64,000 nucleotides of DNA from Tritonibacter multivorans (GTDB taxonomy: Bacteria; Pseudomonadota; Alphaproteobacteria; Rhodobacterales; Rhodobacteraceae): NCBI RefSeq assembly GCF_001458415.1, contig NZ_CYSD01000042.1:1-64000 (forward strand), read 5' to 3'. A program made the translations under genes and the position numbers. Positions 16,311 through 24,968 of this stretch are shown here, piece by piece; the first letter of the stretch is position 1; every line of letters starts with the position of its first letter. The notes under the pieces are model-generated. The model had not been told where the DNA came from. It did no database searches and worked only from the letters and a program-made list of their open reading frames with translations.

Positions 16311-17504
16311 TCAATCCCGCTGTTTTTTGCCCATGGGACGGCCTTTTGGACCAGAACGCGGCCCGGATTTGCCCGTCGGTTTACCGGTTGGCCGACCCGT
16401 TGGCTTGCCAGAGGGGCGCTCGGATGATTTTCCAAAGCTCTTGCCCGCCGGTCTGCCACCGCCCGCAGTCCCGCGCGCAGTCCCGCGCGCACCACCCGCG
16501 CTGGGCTTACCACCCTTATAAGGCGCTGTTTTTTCACCAAACTTTGTTCCCGGCTTGCCGCCCGGTTTGCTACCAGGTTTCTGCGGACGTCCCGGTCGAC
16601 CGGGGCGGGTTGGGCGGTGCGGCTTGCCGCCAGCATCACCCTCGGGCTGCTCCAGACCCAGTTGGTCGCGCACCACACGTGACCGCAGCTCTTCGACCTG
16701 ACCTTCTTTCAGGTCGCCCAGCTGGAACGGGCCATATGAAATCCGCAACAGGCGGTTCACCTGAAACCCAATATCTTCCATCGCGCGGCGAATTTCGCGG
16801 TTTTTGCCTTCGCGCAGACCAATGGTGACCCAGGCGTTGGCGCCCTGCTGGCGGTCAAGAGAAACCTGCATGGGCTGGAAGCGCTCGCCCTCGATCACCA
16901 GACCCTTGCGCAGGGGTTCGAAATCTTCGTCTTTCGGGCGGCCATTGATGCGCACCCGGTAGCGGCGCAGCCAGCCGGTGGAGGGCAGCTCGAGCTGGCG
17001 TTTGATGCCGCCGTCGTTGGTCAACAGCAAAAGACCCTCGGAGTTGAGGTCAAGACGCCCCACGGTCATGACGCGCGGCAGATCCTCTGGCAGCTCATCA
17101 AAGATGGTGGTGCGGCCCTTTTCGTCTGAGTTGGTGGTGACCAGACCTGTGGGTTTATAATAAAGCCACAGGCGCGGGGCTTCGGCCTCGGGCAGGGGGG
17201 CATTGTCCACCTCGATCCGGTCGCGGTCGGTCACATTCAGCGCTGGGCTGTCGATCACCTTGCCGTTCACAACCACACGGCCCGCCTCGATCATCCGTTC
17301 GGCTTCGCGGCGCGAGGCAACCCCTGCGCGCGACAGCACCTTGGCAATGCGCTCGCCCCCCGATTTTTCTGCCGGGGCGTCCGAGGGCCGCGCGCCAGCC
17401 GTGGTTTGGCCCGGCACAGGTTTCTGTGCGCGCGGCTTTGCACCCGGCTTGCGGTTGGGCTGCGGTTTGCGGGGATCGCGGGAGGAGGGGTCACGTGTGC
17501 TCAT
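16311..17504 (-). CDS. rluB: RsuA/RluB-family pseudouridine synthase with long basic tail
   Basis: This protein has 397 residues. A disordered basic N-terminus is followed by an S4 RNA-binding domain at about 52-98 (RIAKVLSRAGVASRREAERMI) and the RsuA/RluB/E/F catalytic domain. The motif VGRLDLNSEGLLLLTNDG carries the catalytic Asp, and EGKNREIRRAMEDIGF is a second family motif. The last ~115 residues are low complexity Gly/Lys/Pro/Arg (repeated GRPTGKPTGK-type units), common in alphaproteobacterial RluB-type enzymes. It probably modifies 23S rRNA, although RluE- or RluF-like specificity cannot be excluded. I prefer ATG 17504 (AGG upstream) over ATG 17516. It is divergent from tadA. Confidence 0.88.
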   Translation of the reverse strand: MSTRDPSSRDPRKPQPNRKPGAKPRAQKPVPGQTTAGARPSDAPAEKSGGERIAKVLSRAGVASRREAERMIEAGRVVVNGKVIDSPALNVTDRDRIEVDNAPLPEAEAPRLWLYYKPTGLVTTNSDEKGRTTIFDELPEDLPRVMTVGRLDLNSEGLLLLTNDGGIKRQLELPSTGWLRRYRVRINGRPKDEDFEPLRKGLVIEGERFQPMQVSLDRQQGANAWVTIGLREGKNREIRRAMEDIGFQVNRLLRISYGPFQLGDLKEGQVEELRSRVVRDQLGLEQPEGDAGGKPHRPTRPGRPGRPQKPGSKPGGKPGTKFGEKTAPYKGGKPSAGGARGTARGTAGGGRPAGKSFGKSSERPSGKPTGRPTGKPTGKSGPRSGPKGRPMGKKQRD

Positions 17505-17566
17505 GAGGCCTGCCATAGACCAATTCGCCCCATTGCGAAAGCGCCCTTTCGGTGGCAGGAGGGGGT

Positions 17567-18016
17567 ATGGTTTTCAAATCCTACATGTCCGAGGCACTGG
17601 AAGAGGCCCGCAACGCAGGGGCCCGGGGCGAGGTTCCGGTGGGCGCTGTGCTTGTGTCCCCCGAAGGCGAGATCGTGGCGCGCGCCGGAAACCGCACGCG
17701 AGAGCTGTCGGATCCCTCGGCCCATGCCGAAATGCTGGTGGTGCGGGCCGCCTGCGCTGCCTTAGGCAGTGAACGGCTGCCGGGCCATGACCTCTATGTC
17801 ACGCTTGAACCCTGCGCCATGTGCGCCGCAGTGATTGCAGCCGCGCGCATCCGGCGCGTGTATTATGGGGCCTCAGACCCGAAATCCGGCGGCGTGGATC
17901 ACGGCGCCTGCGTGTTTGATCACCCGCAGGCCCATCACAGCCCTGAGGTCTATGAAGGGCTGGCGGCCCAAGAGGCAGAGGCCTTGCTGCGGGATTTCTT
18001 TGCTTCGCGTCGGTGA
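17567..18016 (+). CDS. tadA: tRNA adenosine(34) deaminase
   Basis: This 149-residue zinc deaminase converts A34 to inosine in tRNA-Arg(ACG). The zinc and proton-shuttle motif is H53-A-E55, and the second zinc motif is P82-C83-AM-C86 (EPCAMC). The length is normal. ATG 17567 follows AGGAGGGGG; a GTG at 17552 would lie before this ribosome-binding site. It is divergent from the pseudouridine synthase, so the 62-base gap holds both promoters. A dispersed composite repeat begins 12 bases after the stop. Confidence 0.95.
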   Translation: MVFKSYMSEALEEARNAGARGEVPVGAVLVSPEGEIVARAGNRTRELSDPSAHAEMLVVRAACAALGSERLPGHDLYVTLEPCAMCAAVIAAARIRRVYYGASDPKSGGVDHGACVFDHPQAHHSPEVYEGLAAQEAEALLRDFFASRR

Positions 18017-18027
18017 GGTTTGAGGAC

Positions 18028-18103
18028 AGGGGCTTTGCCCCTCTGCGCGCCGCATTGCATGCGCCGCCCATTCACCCCAGAGTATTTGGGGCCAAAAGAA
18101 AGC
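18028..18103 (-). repeat. Dispersed composite repeat, copy A (GGGGCAAAGCCCC type)
   Basis: On the minus strand it reads CTTTCTTTTGGCC, then AAATACTCTGGGGTGA, a ~30-base spacer and AGGGGCAAAGCCCCT. The same module order is seen at 34154-34218 and, diverged, at 23394-23454. The AAA-loop hairpin lies close to the tadA stop. Confidence 0.75.
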
Positions 18104-18115
18104 CAGGCGCAGGGA

Positions 18116-18160
18116 CTTCTTTTGGCCGGAAATACTCCGGAGCGCGAGGCAGCGCCTCGC
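18116..18160 (+). repeat. Dispersed composite repeat, copy B (GCGAGGC hairpin type)
   Basis: CTTCTTTTGGCC is followed by GGAAATACTCCGGAG and the hairpin GCGAGGC..GCCTCGC. It is inverted relative to copy A 13 bases away, so the pair can form a long stem. The same subtype recurs at 30602-30718 on the minus strand. Confidence 0.75.
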
Positions 18161-18227
18161 ATCTGTGCTTTCGTCTTTCGGGCAGGTAGGATAGGGCACA
18201 GCGTCACAAGATTTCAGGAGCTTTGCC

Positions 18228-18521
18228 ATGTTCTTCATTCTGTTGCGGTTTTCCATTCATGCGGACCGCGTCGCCGAGTTTCTGGAGGCCCACACCGCCT
18301 GGCTGGCGCAGGGGTTCGAGGAGGGGGTGTTTCTGTCTGCAGGCGCGATGAGTGATGGCGATGGAGAGGCGATCCTGGCCGTCGCCGAGGATCTTGCGGC
18401 GGTCGAGGCGCGTGTCGCCAGAGATCCCTTTGTGATTGAAGGGGTTATGGAAGTTGAAATCACCGGCATGGCGCCGACCATGCTGGATGATCGGCTGAGC
18501 TTCCTGCTGGGCGAAGGCTGA
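18228..18521 (+). CDS. YciI-family protein
   Basis: This 97-residue protein has the YciI-like dimeric alpha+beta barrel pattern: FFILLRFSIHADR, then HTAWLAQGFEEGVFLSAG, and a late DPFVIEGVMEVEIT strand-helix-strand. Some members carry catalytic His-Asp pairs (as in dehydrochlorinases), but most have unknown function. It stands between the repeat cluster and a convergent hydrolase gene 6 bases away. Confidence 0.82.
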   Translation: MFFILLRFSIHADRVAEFLEAHTAWLAQGFEEGVFLSAGAMSDGDGEAILAVAEDLAAVEARVARDPFVIEGVMEVEITGMAPTMLDDRLSFLLGEG

Positions 18522-18527
18522 ACGCGG

Positions 18528-19220
18528 TCAGAGGGTGATTGGCCGCATCACCTGCGGCTCAATGACTTTAACGTCAGGCAGGCCGGTCACCAGCGCATCT
18601 GCGGATTGTTCCAGCAAGGGGAACGTCCGGTAGTGGCAGGGGATCACGGTTTTGAAATTGAAATACCGCCGCGCCGCATAGGCTGCGCCTGCCATCCCCA
18701 TGGTGAAATGCCCGCCCGCCGACAGGATGCCTATGTCGGGTTTGTAGAAATCCCCCATCCAGTCCATATCTGCCATGATGTCCGTGTCGCCTGAAAAATA
18801 GATCATGTGGCCTTCGGCTGCGATCATAAAGCCGACCTCGGAACCCGCAGCGCGCAGCCCGTCTTTTGCGGAAAAACTGGAGCTGTGCGAGGCTGCCACC
18901 ATGGAGACCTTGGTGTCGCCCAGACGCACGGTGCCGCCTTTGTTGAACCCAATGGTTTCCACCCCTTCGGCTTCGCCCCAATAGCCCATCAGGTCGTATT
19001 GGCCGACAATCGGGATCTCCAGATGGCGTGCAAGGCCCAGCACGTCTGCCACATGGTCGAAATGGGCGTGGCTGAGCAGGATATGTGTGGCGCCTTCGGT
19101 GGCGGCATCATGCTCTGCCTCTGGCAGCATCGGATTGCCCGACAGCCAGGGATCAATCAGCAGCGTTGCCTTGCCGGTTTCCAGACGAAAGGCGCTGTGG
19201 CCAAGCCATGTAAGTTTCAT
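18528..19220 (-). CDS. UPF0173-type metal-dependent hydrolase (metallo-beta-lactamase fold)
   Basis: This 230-residue protein starts MKLTWLGHSAFRLE and has the metal-binding motif HAHFDH at 51-56, an SGDTD motif and a late HYRTFP histidine. This matches the UPF0173/UlaG-like branch of the metallo-beta-lactamase fold, cytoplasmic hydrolases of unknown substrate. ATG 19220 is chosen because AGAGGAG lies 8 bases upstream. It is divergent from the ceramidase-like gene. Confidence 0.9.
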   Translation of the reverse strand: MKLTWLGHSAFRLETGKATLLIDPWLSGNPMLPEAEHDAATEGATHILLSHAHFDHVADVLGLARHLEIPIVGQYDLMGYWGEAEGVETIGFNKGGTVRLGDTKVSMVAASHSSSFSAKDGLRAAGSEVGFMIAAEGHMIYFSGDTDIMADMDWMGDFYKPDIGILSAGGHFTMGMAGAAYAARRYFNFKTVIPCHYRTFPLLEQSADALVTGLPDVKVIEPQVMRPITL

Positions 19221-19281
19221 AACAATTCTCCTCTTTGCCCAATCCTCGGAGCAGTTTAACCATGGAGTATGGACGGGGAAT

Positions 19282-19962
19282 ATGGACTGGACACGACAAT
19301 TAGATGGATATTGTGAAAGGCTTGCACCGGGGATCTGGGCCGAGCCTTTGAACGCGGTGACCAATCTGGCCTTTCTTGGTGCGGCGCTCCTTATGTGGCG
19401 GCGCGGGGTCGGGCTGGGGCCTGCGCGCCTGCTGTGCGGGTGGGTGTTTGCCATTGGGGTCGGCAGTTTTCTGTTTCACACCTTTGCCACGCCCTGGGCG
19501 GCGCTGGCGGATGTCGTGCCGATCTTTGCCTTTGTGGTGACCTATATCGTGCTGGTGAACCGCGATCTGTTTGGGATGCCCACGCTCTGGTCTTCGGTTC
19601 TGACGGCGGTTGCTCTGCCCGCTGCGGCGTTGATCATTCCTGTAATCCAATGGGTGCCGATCCTGCATGTATCGGCAGGCTATATGCCTGTGCTGTTTCT
19701 GATCGTCGTCTATGCAGGCATTTTTGCGCGCCAGGGCAGGGGGGATGTCGCATGGGGCTTTGCCATTGGGGCAGGGATCCTGTTTGTATCGCTCTGGGCG
19801 CGCAGTCTGGACATGCCGCTGTGCGAGGTCCTGCCAACGGGCAGCCATCTGCTCTGGCATTGCCTCAATGGGCTGATGCTGGGCTGGATGATCGAGGTCT
19901 ATATCCGGGCCATGCGCGCAAAAAAGGCGGCTCAGCGAAGCTCGGGCGCGCTTTGGTCCTAA
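19282..19962 (+). CDS. Ceramidase-family (CREST) integral membrane protein
   Basis: This 226-residue protein has about seven hydrophobic helices. Three signatures of the alkaline ceramidase/CREST membrane hydrolase superfamily are present in order: S62-FLFH66, D77 (LADVVPI) and H189-LLWH193. These residues normally coordinate zinc within the membrane, so an amide- or ester-hydrolysing role on lipids is plausible. The native substrate in bacteria is unknown. ATG 19282 is selected at the start of homology (MDWTRQLDGYCERL). It lies 61 bases from the divergent UPF0173 gene. Confidence 0.85.
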   Translation: MDWTRQLDGYCERLAPGIWAEPLNAVTNLAFLGAALLMWRRGVGLGPARLLCGWVFAIGVGSFLFHTFATPWAALADVVPIFAFVVTYIVLVNRDLFGMPTLWSSVLTAVALPAAALIIPVIQWVPILHVSAGYMPVLFLIVVYAGIFARQGRGDVAWGFAIGAGILFVSLWARSLDMPLCEVLPTGSHLLWHCLNGLMLGWMIEVYIRAMRAKKAAQRSSGALWS

Positions 19963-20056
19963 ATTTGCCGGGGAATTGCACCTGAATCCCCACCGCCCCG
20001 CTTGCGGCTGCGCCCTGCGGGCGGTAAACGCGATGCAAGACGAGATGAGGAATTCC

Positions 20057-20344
20057 ATGTCGATTGACCAAAGCACCGCCGCCAAAGTGGCCAAACTGGC
20101 CCGGATCAAGGTCGAGGAGGACGCCCTGCCTGCCCTGGCAGAGGAGTTCAACAATATCCTTGGTTTCATCGAACAGCTGAACGAAGTGGATGTCGACGGC
20201 GTAGAGCCGATGACCTCTGTCACCCCGCAGCGCCTGAAGCGCCGCGTCGATGAGGTGACGGATGGCAACCAGCAAGAGAAGGTTCTTGCCAATGCCCCCG
20301 ACGCCCGCGAAGGGTTTTTCGCTGTTCCCAAAGTGGTGGAGTAA
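20057..20344 (+). CDS. gatC: Asp/Glu-tRNA amidotransferase subunit C
   Basis: This 95-residue GatC links GatA and GatB in the transamidosome that converts Asp-tRNA(Asn) or Glu-tRNA(Gln) to the amidated forms. It shows the usual pattern: KVAKLARIKV, LAEEFNNILGFIEQLNEVDV, GVEPMTSV and DAREGFFAVPKVVE. ATG 20057 follows GAGG; longer upstream starts add non-homologous sequence. The stop is 3 bases before gatA. gatB is not in the window. Confidence 0.95.
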   Translation: MSIDQSTAAKVAKLARIKVEEDALPALAEEFNNILGFIEQLNEVDVDGVEPMTSVTPQRLKRRVDEVTDGNQQEKVLANAPDAREGFFAVPKVVE

Positions 20345-20347
20345 GAC

Positions 20348-21835
20348 ATGTCCGACCTGAACAAACTGGGCCTTGCAGAGGCCCGCGATCTGCTGCGCAA
20401 GGGCGAGACCACCTCTGTTGAACTGACCGAGAGCTGCCTGAAGGCCATCGACGCCGCAGGCGCGCTGAACGCTTTTGTCACCAAAACGCCCGAGATCGCG
20501 CTGGACCGCGCCAAGGCCGCAGATGCGCGCATTGCCGCGGGGGATGCACCTGCCATGTGTGGTCTGCCCATCGGTGTGAAGGATGTGTTCTGTACCAAAG
20601 GCGTCACCAGCCAGGCGGCCTCTGGTATTCTGGAAGGCTTCAAGCCGGAATATGAATCCACCGTGACGCAGCAACTGCAGGACGCAGGCGCCGTGATGCT
20701 GGGTAAGCTGAACATGGATGAATTTGCCATGGGGTCCTCGAACGAGAACTCCACCTATGGCGCCGCGATCAGCCCGTGGAAACGCGCAGGCGACGACACC
20801 AACCTGACACCCGGTGGCTCTTCCGGTGGCTCTGCCGCCGCTGTGGCGGCTGATCTGTGTCTGGCGGCCACCGGCACCGACACCGGCGGCTCCATCCGTC
20901 AGCCTGCCGCCTTCACCGGCACCGTTGGCATCAAACCCACCTATGGCCGCTGCTCGCGCTGGGGTGTGGTCTCTTATGCCTCCTCGCTGGATCAGGCCGG
21001 TCCCATGACCAAATCCGTGCGCGACGCCGCGATCATGCTCGAGGCCATGTGTGGCCACGACGCCAAGGATTCGACCTCCGCCGATCTGGCCGTGCCGAAT
21101 TTTGAGGCGATGCTGACCGGCGATATCAAAGGCAAAAAGATCGGTATCCCAAAAGAATACCGTCTGGATGGCATGCCTGAAGACATTGCGAAGCTGTGGG
21201 ACGACGGCACCGCCATGCTCAAAGCGGCCGGCGCAGAGATCGTCGATATCTCGCTGCCGCATACAAAATACGCATTGCCTGCCTATTATGTGATCGCCCC
21301 TGCCGAGGCTTCTTCGAACCTCGCCCGCTATGACGGTGTCCGCTACGGCCAGCGCGCCACGCTGAGCGCAGGCGACGGCATCACCGAGATGTACGAGAAA
21401 ACCCGCGCCGCCGGTTTCGGGGCCGAGGTGCAGCGCCGCATTATGGTCGGCACCTATGTGCTGTCCGCAGGCTTCTATGACGCCTACTACAACCGCGCGC
21501 GCCGCGTCCGCAGCCTGATCAAAAAGGACTTCGAGGACGCTTTTGCCGCCGGTATTGACGCCATCCTTGCCCCGACCACCCCGTCTGCGGCCTTTGGCCT
21601 GGGCGAGATGAAGGATGCAGATCCAGTAAAAATGTACCTCAACGACGTCTTTACCGTGACGCTGAACCTTGCCGGTCTGCCCGGCGTGGCCGTGCCGACG
21701 GGTGTTGACGCCCAAGGTCTGCCGCTGGGTCTGCAGCTGATTGGTAAGCCCTGGGAAGAGGGTGACCTCCTGAACACCGCCTATGCGCTGGAACAGGCTG
21801 CAGGATTTGTAGCCAAGCCGCAAAAGTGGTGGTAA
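20348..21835 (+). CDS. gatA: Asp/Glu-tRNA amidotransferase subunit A
   Basis: This 495-residue amidase-signature enzyme releases ammonia from glutamine for tRNA-dependent amidation. The catalytic Ser-cisSer-Lys system is visible: K78 ([10 protein letters not shown]), the Gly/Ser motif [13 protein letters not shown], and [13 protein letters not shown] with the nucleophile. Length and order are standard. It is coupled to gatC with a 3-base gap. Confidence 0.97.
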   Translation: MSDLNKLGLAEARDLLRKGETTSVELTESCLKAIDAAGALNAFVTKTPEIALDRAKAADARIAAGDAPAMCGLPIGVKDVFCTKGVTSQAASGILEGFKPEYESTVTQQLQDAGAVMLGKLNMDEFAMGSSNENSTYGAAISPWKRAGDDTNLTPGGSSGGSAAAVAADLCLAATGTDTGGSIRQPAAFTGTVGIKPTYGRCSRWGVVSYASSLDQAGPMTKSVRDAAIMLEAMCGHDAKDSTSADLAVPNFEAMLTGDIKGKKIGIPKEYRLDGMPEDIAKLWDDGTAMLKAAGAEIVDISLPHTKYALPAYYVIAPAEASSNLARYDGVRYGQRATLSAGDGITEMYEKTRAAGFGAEVQRRIMVGTYVLSAGFYDAYYNRARRVRSLIKKDFEDAFAAGIDAILAPTTPSAAFGLGEMKDADPVKMYLNDVFTVTLNLAGLPGVAVPTGVDAQGLPLGLQLIGKPWEEGDLLNTAYALEQAAGFVAKPQKWW

Positions 21836-21864
21836 CTCTGGTCTCAACCGAGAGCAGATAACAG

Positions 21865-22680
21865 GTGAAAACCATGCGAGCAGGCGCGTCACTTCTGACA
21901 AGACCTCTCTTGCTGGCAGCTGGCGTCCTTGCGCTGGCTGCCTGCCAACCCACCATTCCCGACAGCGCCGCAGGTGTTGGCGATGACACCAGCCCTTTCA
22001 ACCCGCCGCCGCGTGTTGAAACCGGGCAGACGATCAATGGCGACCCGTTGATCCCGAACGATTCTTTCGCGACCGAGACAACCGGTGCCAATGCCAACTG
22101 GCAAAGCACCCAGCCGCTGCGCGCACGCGCAACGCCCAATTCTGCGGTCGCAGGGGCAGAGGCAGGGGCAGGGGATATCGCCGATCAGACCGCCGCAGCG
22201 CTGGCCGCTGCCGGCAATTCCGGCGTTACCCCGATCGAGGCAAGCCCTTCAAACCCGGCGCCTGCGCTGGTCGGAAATCCCGGCATTTCGGATGAAAACG
22301 ACTTTGCCGCCGTGTCGTCGCGCCAGACCATTGAAAGCGATGCAGAGCGGCTGGCCCGCCTGCGCGCCCAACGTCAGGAGGTCGCGCCCACAGCGCTGCC
22401 GCAACGCGAAGGCGCTGCTGCTGGCACCAATATTGTGCAATACGCGCTGACCACCTCGAACCCCAAAGGCAACCGCATCTACACCCGCGCAGGTATCAAT
22501 CTGCGGGCGCGCGCGCAGCGCAACTGCGCGCAGTACCCGTCGTCCGATCTGGCGCAGGTGGCCTTCCTCGAAGCAGGCGGCCCGCGTCGGGACAAGCTGG
22601 TTCTGGACCCCGATGGGGACGGGTACGCCTGTGGCTGGGATCCGCGCCCGCTGCGTGCGGCGGTGCGCGCCGGAAACTAA
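21865..22680 (+). CDS. Lipoprotein with C-terminal excalibur calcium-binding domain
   Basis: This protein has up to 271 residues. The signal peptide (TRPLLLAAGVLALAAC) ends in lipobox LAAC. The middle is a low-complexity Ala/Pro/Thr region. About 210-262 matches the excalibur motif: NCAQYPSSDLAQVAF, then LDPDGDGYACGWDP, a compact DxDxDG calcium loop with paired cysteines. Either GTG 21865 or ATG 21874 could be the start. It lies 4 bases before the amidase gene, suggesting a cell-wall-related transcription unit. Confidence 0.8.
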   Translation: MKTMRAGASLLTRPLLLAAGVLALAACQPTIPDSAAGVGDDTSPFNPPPRVETGQTINGDPLIPNDSFATETTGANANWQSTQPLRARATPNSAVAGAEAGAGDIADQTAAALAAAGNSGVTPIEASPSNPAPALVGNPGISDENDFAAVSSRQTIESDAERLARLRAQRQEVAPTALPQREGAAAGTNIVQYALTTSNPKGNRIYTRAGINLRARAQRNCAQYPSSDLAQVAFLEAGGPRRDKLVLDPDGDGYACGWDPRPLRAAVRAGN

Positions 22681-22684
22681 GCCT

Positions 22685-23368
22685 GTGACCACAGATCTTT
22701 CGCCCATCTGGCACCCGAGCCCGAATTTCGGGGCTCGGCGCGACGGGCTGACCCCGTCGCTGGTGGTCCTGCACTATACCGCAATGGACAGTGCCGCGGC
22801 CGCGCTTGCGCGACTCTGTGATCCCGCGTTCGAGGTCTCGGCGCATTACCTGATCGGCGCAGATGGCACGCTCTGGCAGATGGTGGCGGAAGATCAGCGC
22901 GCCTGGCACGCAGGCGCTGGCGCATGGGCAGGCGCGGGCGATGTAAACTCGCGCTCGATTGGCATCGAGCTTGACAATCGCGGCGACCACCCGTTCTCCA
23001 ACCCCCAGATGGCTACACTGGAACAGCTGCTGCCGCAGATCCTGCAGCGCTGGGATATTGCACCAGAGGGGGTCATTGGTCACTCCGACATGGCGCCGGG
23101 GCGCAAGATCGATCCCGGCCCGCGCTTTGACTGGGCGCGGCTGGCGGCGCAGGGCTTGGCGGCCAGTCCCCGCAAGGGGGTCAACAATCCGCCGCCCGCC
23201 GCAGATTGGCCCACGTTTCGCGCTCTGGCCACCCGCGCAGGCTACACGGCTGCGGCGGATGACGCCTCGCTGCTGACTGCGGTCCGTCTGCGCCACCGCC
23301 CTTGGGCGCAGGGCCCCCTCAGCCCCGCTGACTTTGCGCCGCTCTGCCCCGACCACCACCTGTCCTAG
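22685..23368 (+). CDS. N-acetylmuramoyl-L-alanine amidase (AmpD-like)
   Basis: This 227-residue Amidase_2-family zinc amidase cleaves the lactyl-amide bond of muropeptides. Visible motifs are LVVLHYTAMDS (zinc His), SAHYLIGADGTLWQMV, RAWHAGAG, the IGIELDN box and GHSDMAPGRKIDPGPRFDW with the second zinc His and the Asp ligand. No signal peptide is evident, so a cytoplasmic recycling role like AmpD is likely. GTG 22685 is chosen as start because it directly follows the lipoprotein stop; the upstream ATG would overlap that gene. Confidence 0.88.
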   Translation: MTTDLSPIWHPSPNFGARRDGLTPSLVVLHYTAMDSAAAALARLCDPAFEVSAHYLIGADGTLWQMVAEDQRAWHAGAGAWAGAGDVNSRSIGIELDNRGDHPFSNPQMATLEQLLPQILQRWDIAPEGVIGHSDMAPGRKIDPGPRFDWARLAAQGLAASPRKGVNNPPPAADWPTFRALATRAGYTAAADDASLLTAVRLRHRPWAQGPLSPADFAPLCPDHHLS

Positions 23369-23393
23369 CCACGCGCGCGCGACGCTGTGCGGC

Positions 23394-23454
23394 TTTCATC
23401 TTTTTCCAAATATCCTGGGGTGAATGTGCGTCAGCACAGAGGGGCAAAGCCCCT
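23394..23454 (+). repeat. Dispersed composite repeat, diverged copy E
   Basis: TTTCATCTTTTTCCAAATATCC, then TGGGGTGA and, after a short spacer, AGAGGGGCAAAGCCCCTT. It has the same module order as copies A and D but the core differs (TTTTTCC in place of TTTTGGCC). A related core without the hairpin lies at 41249-41280. Confidence 0.6.
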
Positions 23455-23498
23455 TTCTTCACCGCCCCATTCTCCAGTGGCCCTGACAACACATCACC

Positions 23499-23526
23499 TT
23501 GACGCGCCGCTGACTTGCGCATAGGG
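23499..23526 (+). promoter_or_regulatory. rnpB: Candidate promoter of rnpB
   Basis: TTGACG at 23499-23504, a 16-base spacer and ATAGGG at 23521-23526. The predicted start is close to 23533, matching the P1 stem of RNase P RNA at 23535. Confidence 0.6.
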
Positions 23527-23534
23527 ACATCCCC

Positions 23535-23966
23535 GCGCAGAGGGCCGGATGGCCGCGTTGGAGGGGCAACCCTCCCGCGAGGAAAGTCCGGACTCCCTAA
23601 AGCAACGGTGCCGGGTAACGCCCGGGCAGGGAAACCTGACGGAAAGCGCCACAGAAAACAGACCGCCCTGTCGAACCAGAGGTTCGCCGAAAGTTCATTT
23701 GACAGGGTAAGGGTGAAACGGTGGAGTAAGAGCCCACCGCGCCCCTGGCAACAGGGGCGGCACGGCAAGCCCCACCGGGAGCAATGCCAAATAGGACCCC
23801 CGCGCGGGCCGGTCGGGCAACCGATACCGCCGCTAGGTATGCTTTAACCGAGAGGGGTCGGGTTGGCAGCTAGAGGCGCCTGGCAACAGGCGCCCCAGAT
23901 GAATGGTCATCGAACCTTGGCCTTCGGGGCAGGGGGAACAAGATCCGGCTTATAGGCCCTCTGCGC
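23535..23966 (+). ncRNA. rnpB: RNase P RNA (bacterial type A)
   Basis: This is the catalytic RNA that matures tRNA 5' ends. The P1 helix is a perfect 12-bp pairing of GCGCAGAGGGCC (23535-23546) with GGCCCTCTGCGC (23955-23966). The conserved 5' block GAGGAAAGTCCGGACTCC and the 3' blocks AGATGAATGGTCATCGAA and CAAGATCCGGCTTATAGG (P4/CR regions) are all present. The length of about 430 bases is normal for alphaproteobacteria. Confidence 0.96.
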
Positions 23967-23995
23967 AAATTTCTCAGGGCCGCTCAGACAATCGG

Positions 23996-24358
23996 CTATT
24001 TGAAGCTGTAGATCTGCACCTTGCCCTTGCCCCGTTGCCGGGTGAGGCGCATTTTGCCGCCGCCGACCTCGATCATCTGACAATCGGTATTCTCTTGTGG
24101 GGCGGTCAAGGTGCGGCACCAATACCCGTCGCGCCATTGCCAGACCCCTTTGTATTTGGTGCCGCCAAAGACGCCTGAGAACTTGCCGTTCTTGCGGATC
24201 GTGACGGTGTTCTCTCCTTGCAAAAGTTGGCGATTGGCGACCTGTTTTTTGAACGCGGCGTCGGTCTCTATTCGGGTGAAACTCTCGGCCAGGGCGGGGG
24301 CTGCAGGCGCCAGCACAGCGGTGGCAAAGGCAAGGGGGAAAAGATGTTTGAAAATCAT
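23996..24358 (-). CDS. Small exported hypothetical protein
   Basis: This 120-residue protein has a signal peptide (HLFPLAFATAVLAPAAPALA) and a mature part of about 95 residues. The mature part has two cysteines that could form a disulfide (YWCRTL and NTDCQMI). The pattern GKFSGVFGGTKYKGVWQWRDGYWCR looks like a small beta barrel that reports on added or bound material. I do not recognise a named family with confidence. ATG 24358 places the signal peptide at the N-terminus; ATG 24430 would add 24 residues. It converges on rnpB. Confidence 0.65.
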   Translation of the reverse strand: MIFKHLFPLAFATAVLAPAAPALAESFTRIETDAAFKKQVANRQLLQGENTVTIRKNGKFSGVFGGTKYKGVWQWRDGYWCRTLTAPQENTDCQMIEVGGGKMRLTRQRGKGKVQIYSFK

Positions 24359-24496
24359 CTCAGGAACTCTCTTACTTAGGACAGAAAACGGTGGGCAAAG
24401 CCCGTCTTTCAGCGTATGTGACGGCAGCACCTGCGCCTAGATAGGAAAATTCAGATATTCCGTGGACCCAACTCGTGGATTGTTTGTTGAAACCTA

Positions 24497-24523
24497 TTGA
24501 CACCCGGCCGCATCCGGTTAAAA
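24497..24523 (+). promoter_or_regulatory. rpmG: Candidate promoter of rpmG
   Basis: A consensus TTGACA lies at 24497-24502, with TTAAAA at 24518-24523 after a short 15-base spacer. The L33 start codon is about 60 bases downstream. Confidence 0.45.
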
Positions 24524-24584
24524 GCGCACGCTCATATAGAATTTACCGAGAGGCCCCTGCCTTTTCGGACGCAGGAGAAGCAAA

Positions 24585-24752
24585 ATGGCGAAGCCGACCA
24601 CCATCAAGATCCGCCTGAACTCGACCGCGGGCACGGGCCACTTCTACGTGACCAAGAAAAACGCTCGCACCATGACCGAAAAAATGGTTGTGCGTAAGTA
24701 CGACCCGGTTGTGCGCAAGCACGTCGAGTACAAAGAAGGCAAAATCAAATAA
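24585..24752 (+). CDS. rpmG: 50S ribosomal protein L33
   Basis: This 55-residue L33 begins [19 protein letters not shown] and continues [15 protein letters not shown] and [14 protein letters not shown], the standard L33 sequence in the cysteine-free (zinc-independent) form. AGGAG lies 7 bases before ATG 24585. It has its own promoter and terminator, so it is monocistronic. Confidence 0.97.
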   Translation: MAKPTTIKIRLNSTAGTGHFYVTKKNARTMTEKMVVRKYDPVVRKHVEYKEGKIK

Positions 24753-24780
24753 GCCTTCTGATCCCCGGATCAACGACAAC

Positions 24781-24813
24781 AAAAGGCCGCTTCCGAACTG
24801 GAAGCGGTCTTTT
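24781..24813 (+). terminator. Rho-independent terminator of rpmG
   Basis: AAAAGGCCGCTTCC, loop GAACT, GGAAGCGGTCTTTT: a strong stem followed by a T-run, 28 bases after the rpmG stop. Confidence 0.88.
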
Positions 24814-24968
24814 GCTTTTGGGGCTATGCCTTTGAGGTAAACCCTTCAATTTTGCAGATAATCTTAATTTTATGACCTGCTCTGACCTTGCCCTTTGACG
24901 CATTTGTGCCACATTTCAGGCCCAGACACATGTCGTGGTGAGGGCTTTAAAAGGTGAAGGTGAATGAC

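Noticed and set aside
19865-21901. 678-codon minus-strand frame across gatC/gatA
   Set aside because: Opposite strand to two complete essential genes; composition is not protein-like.
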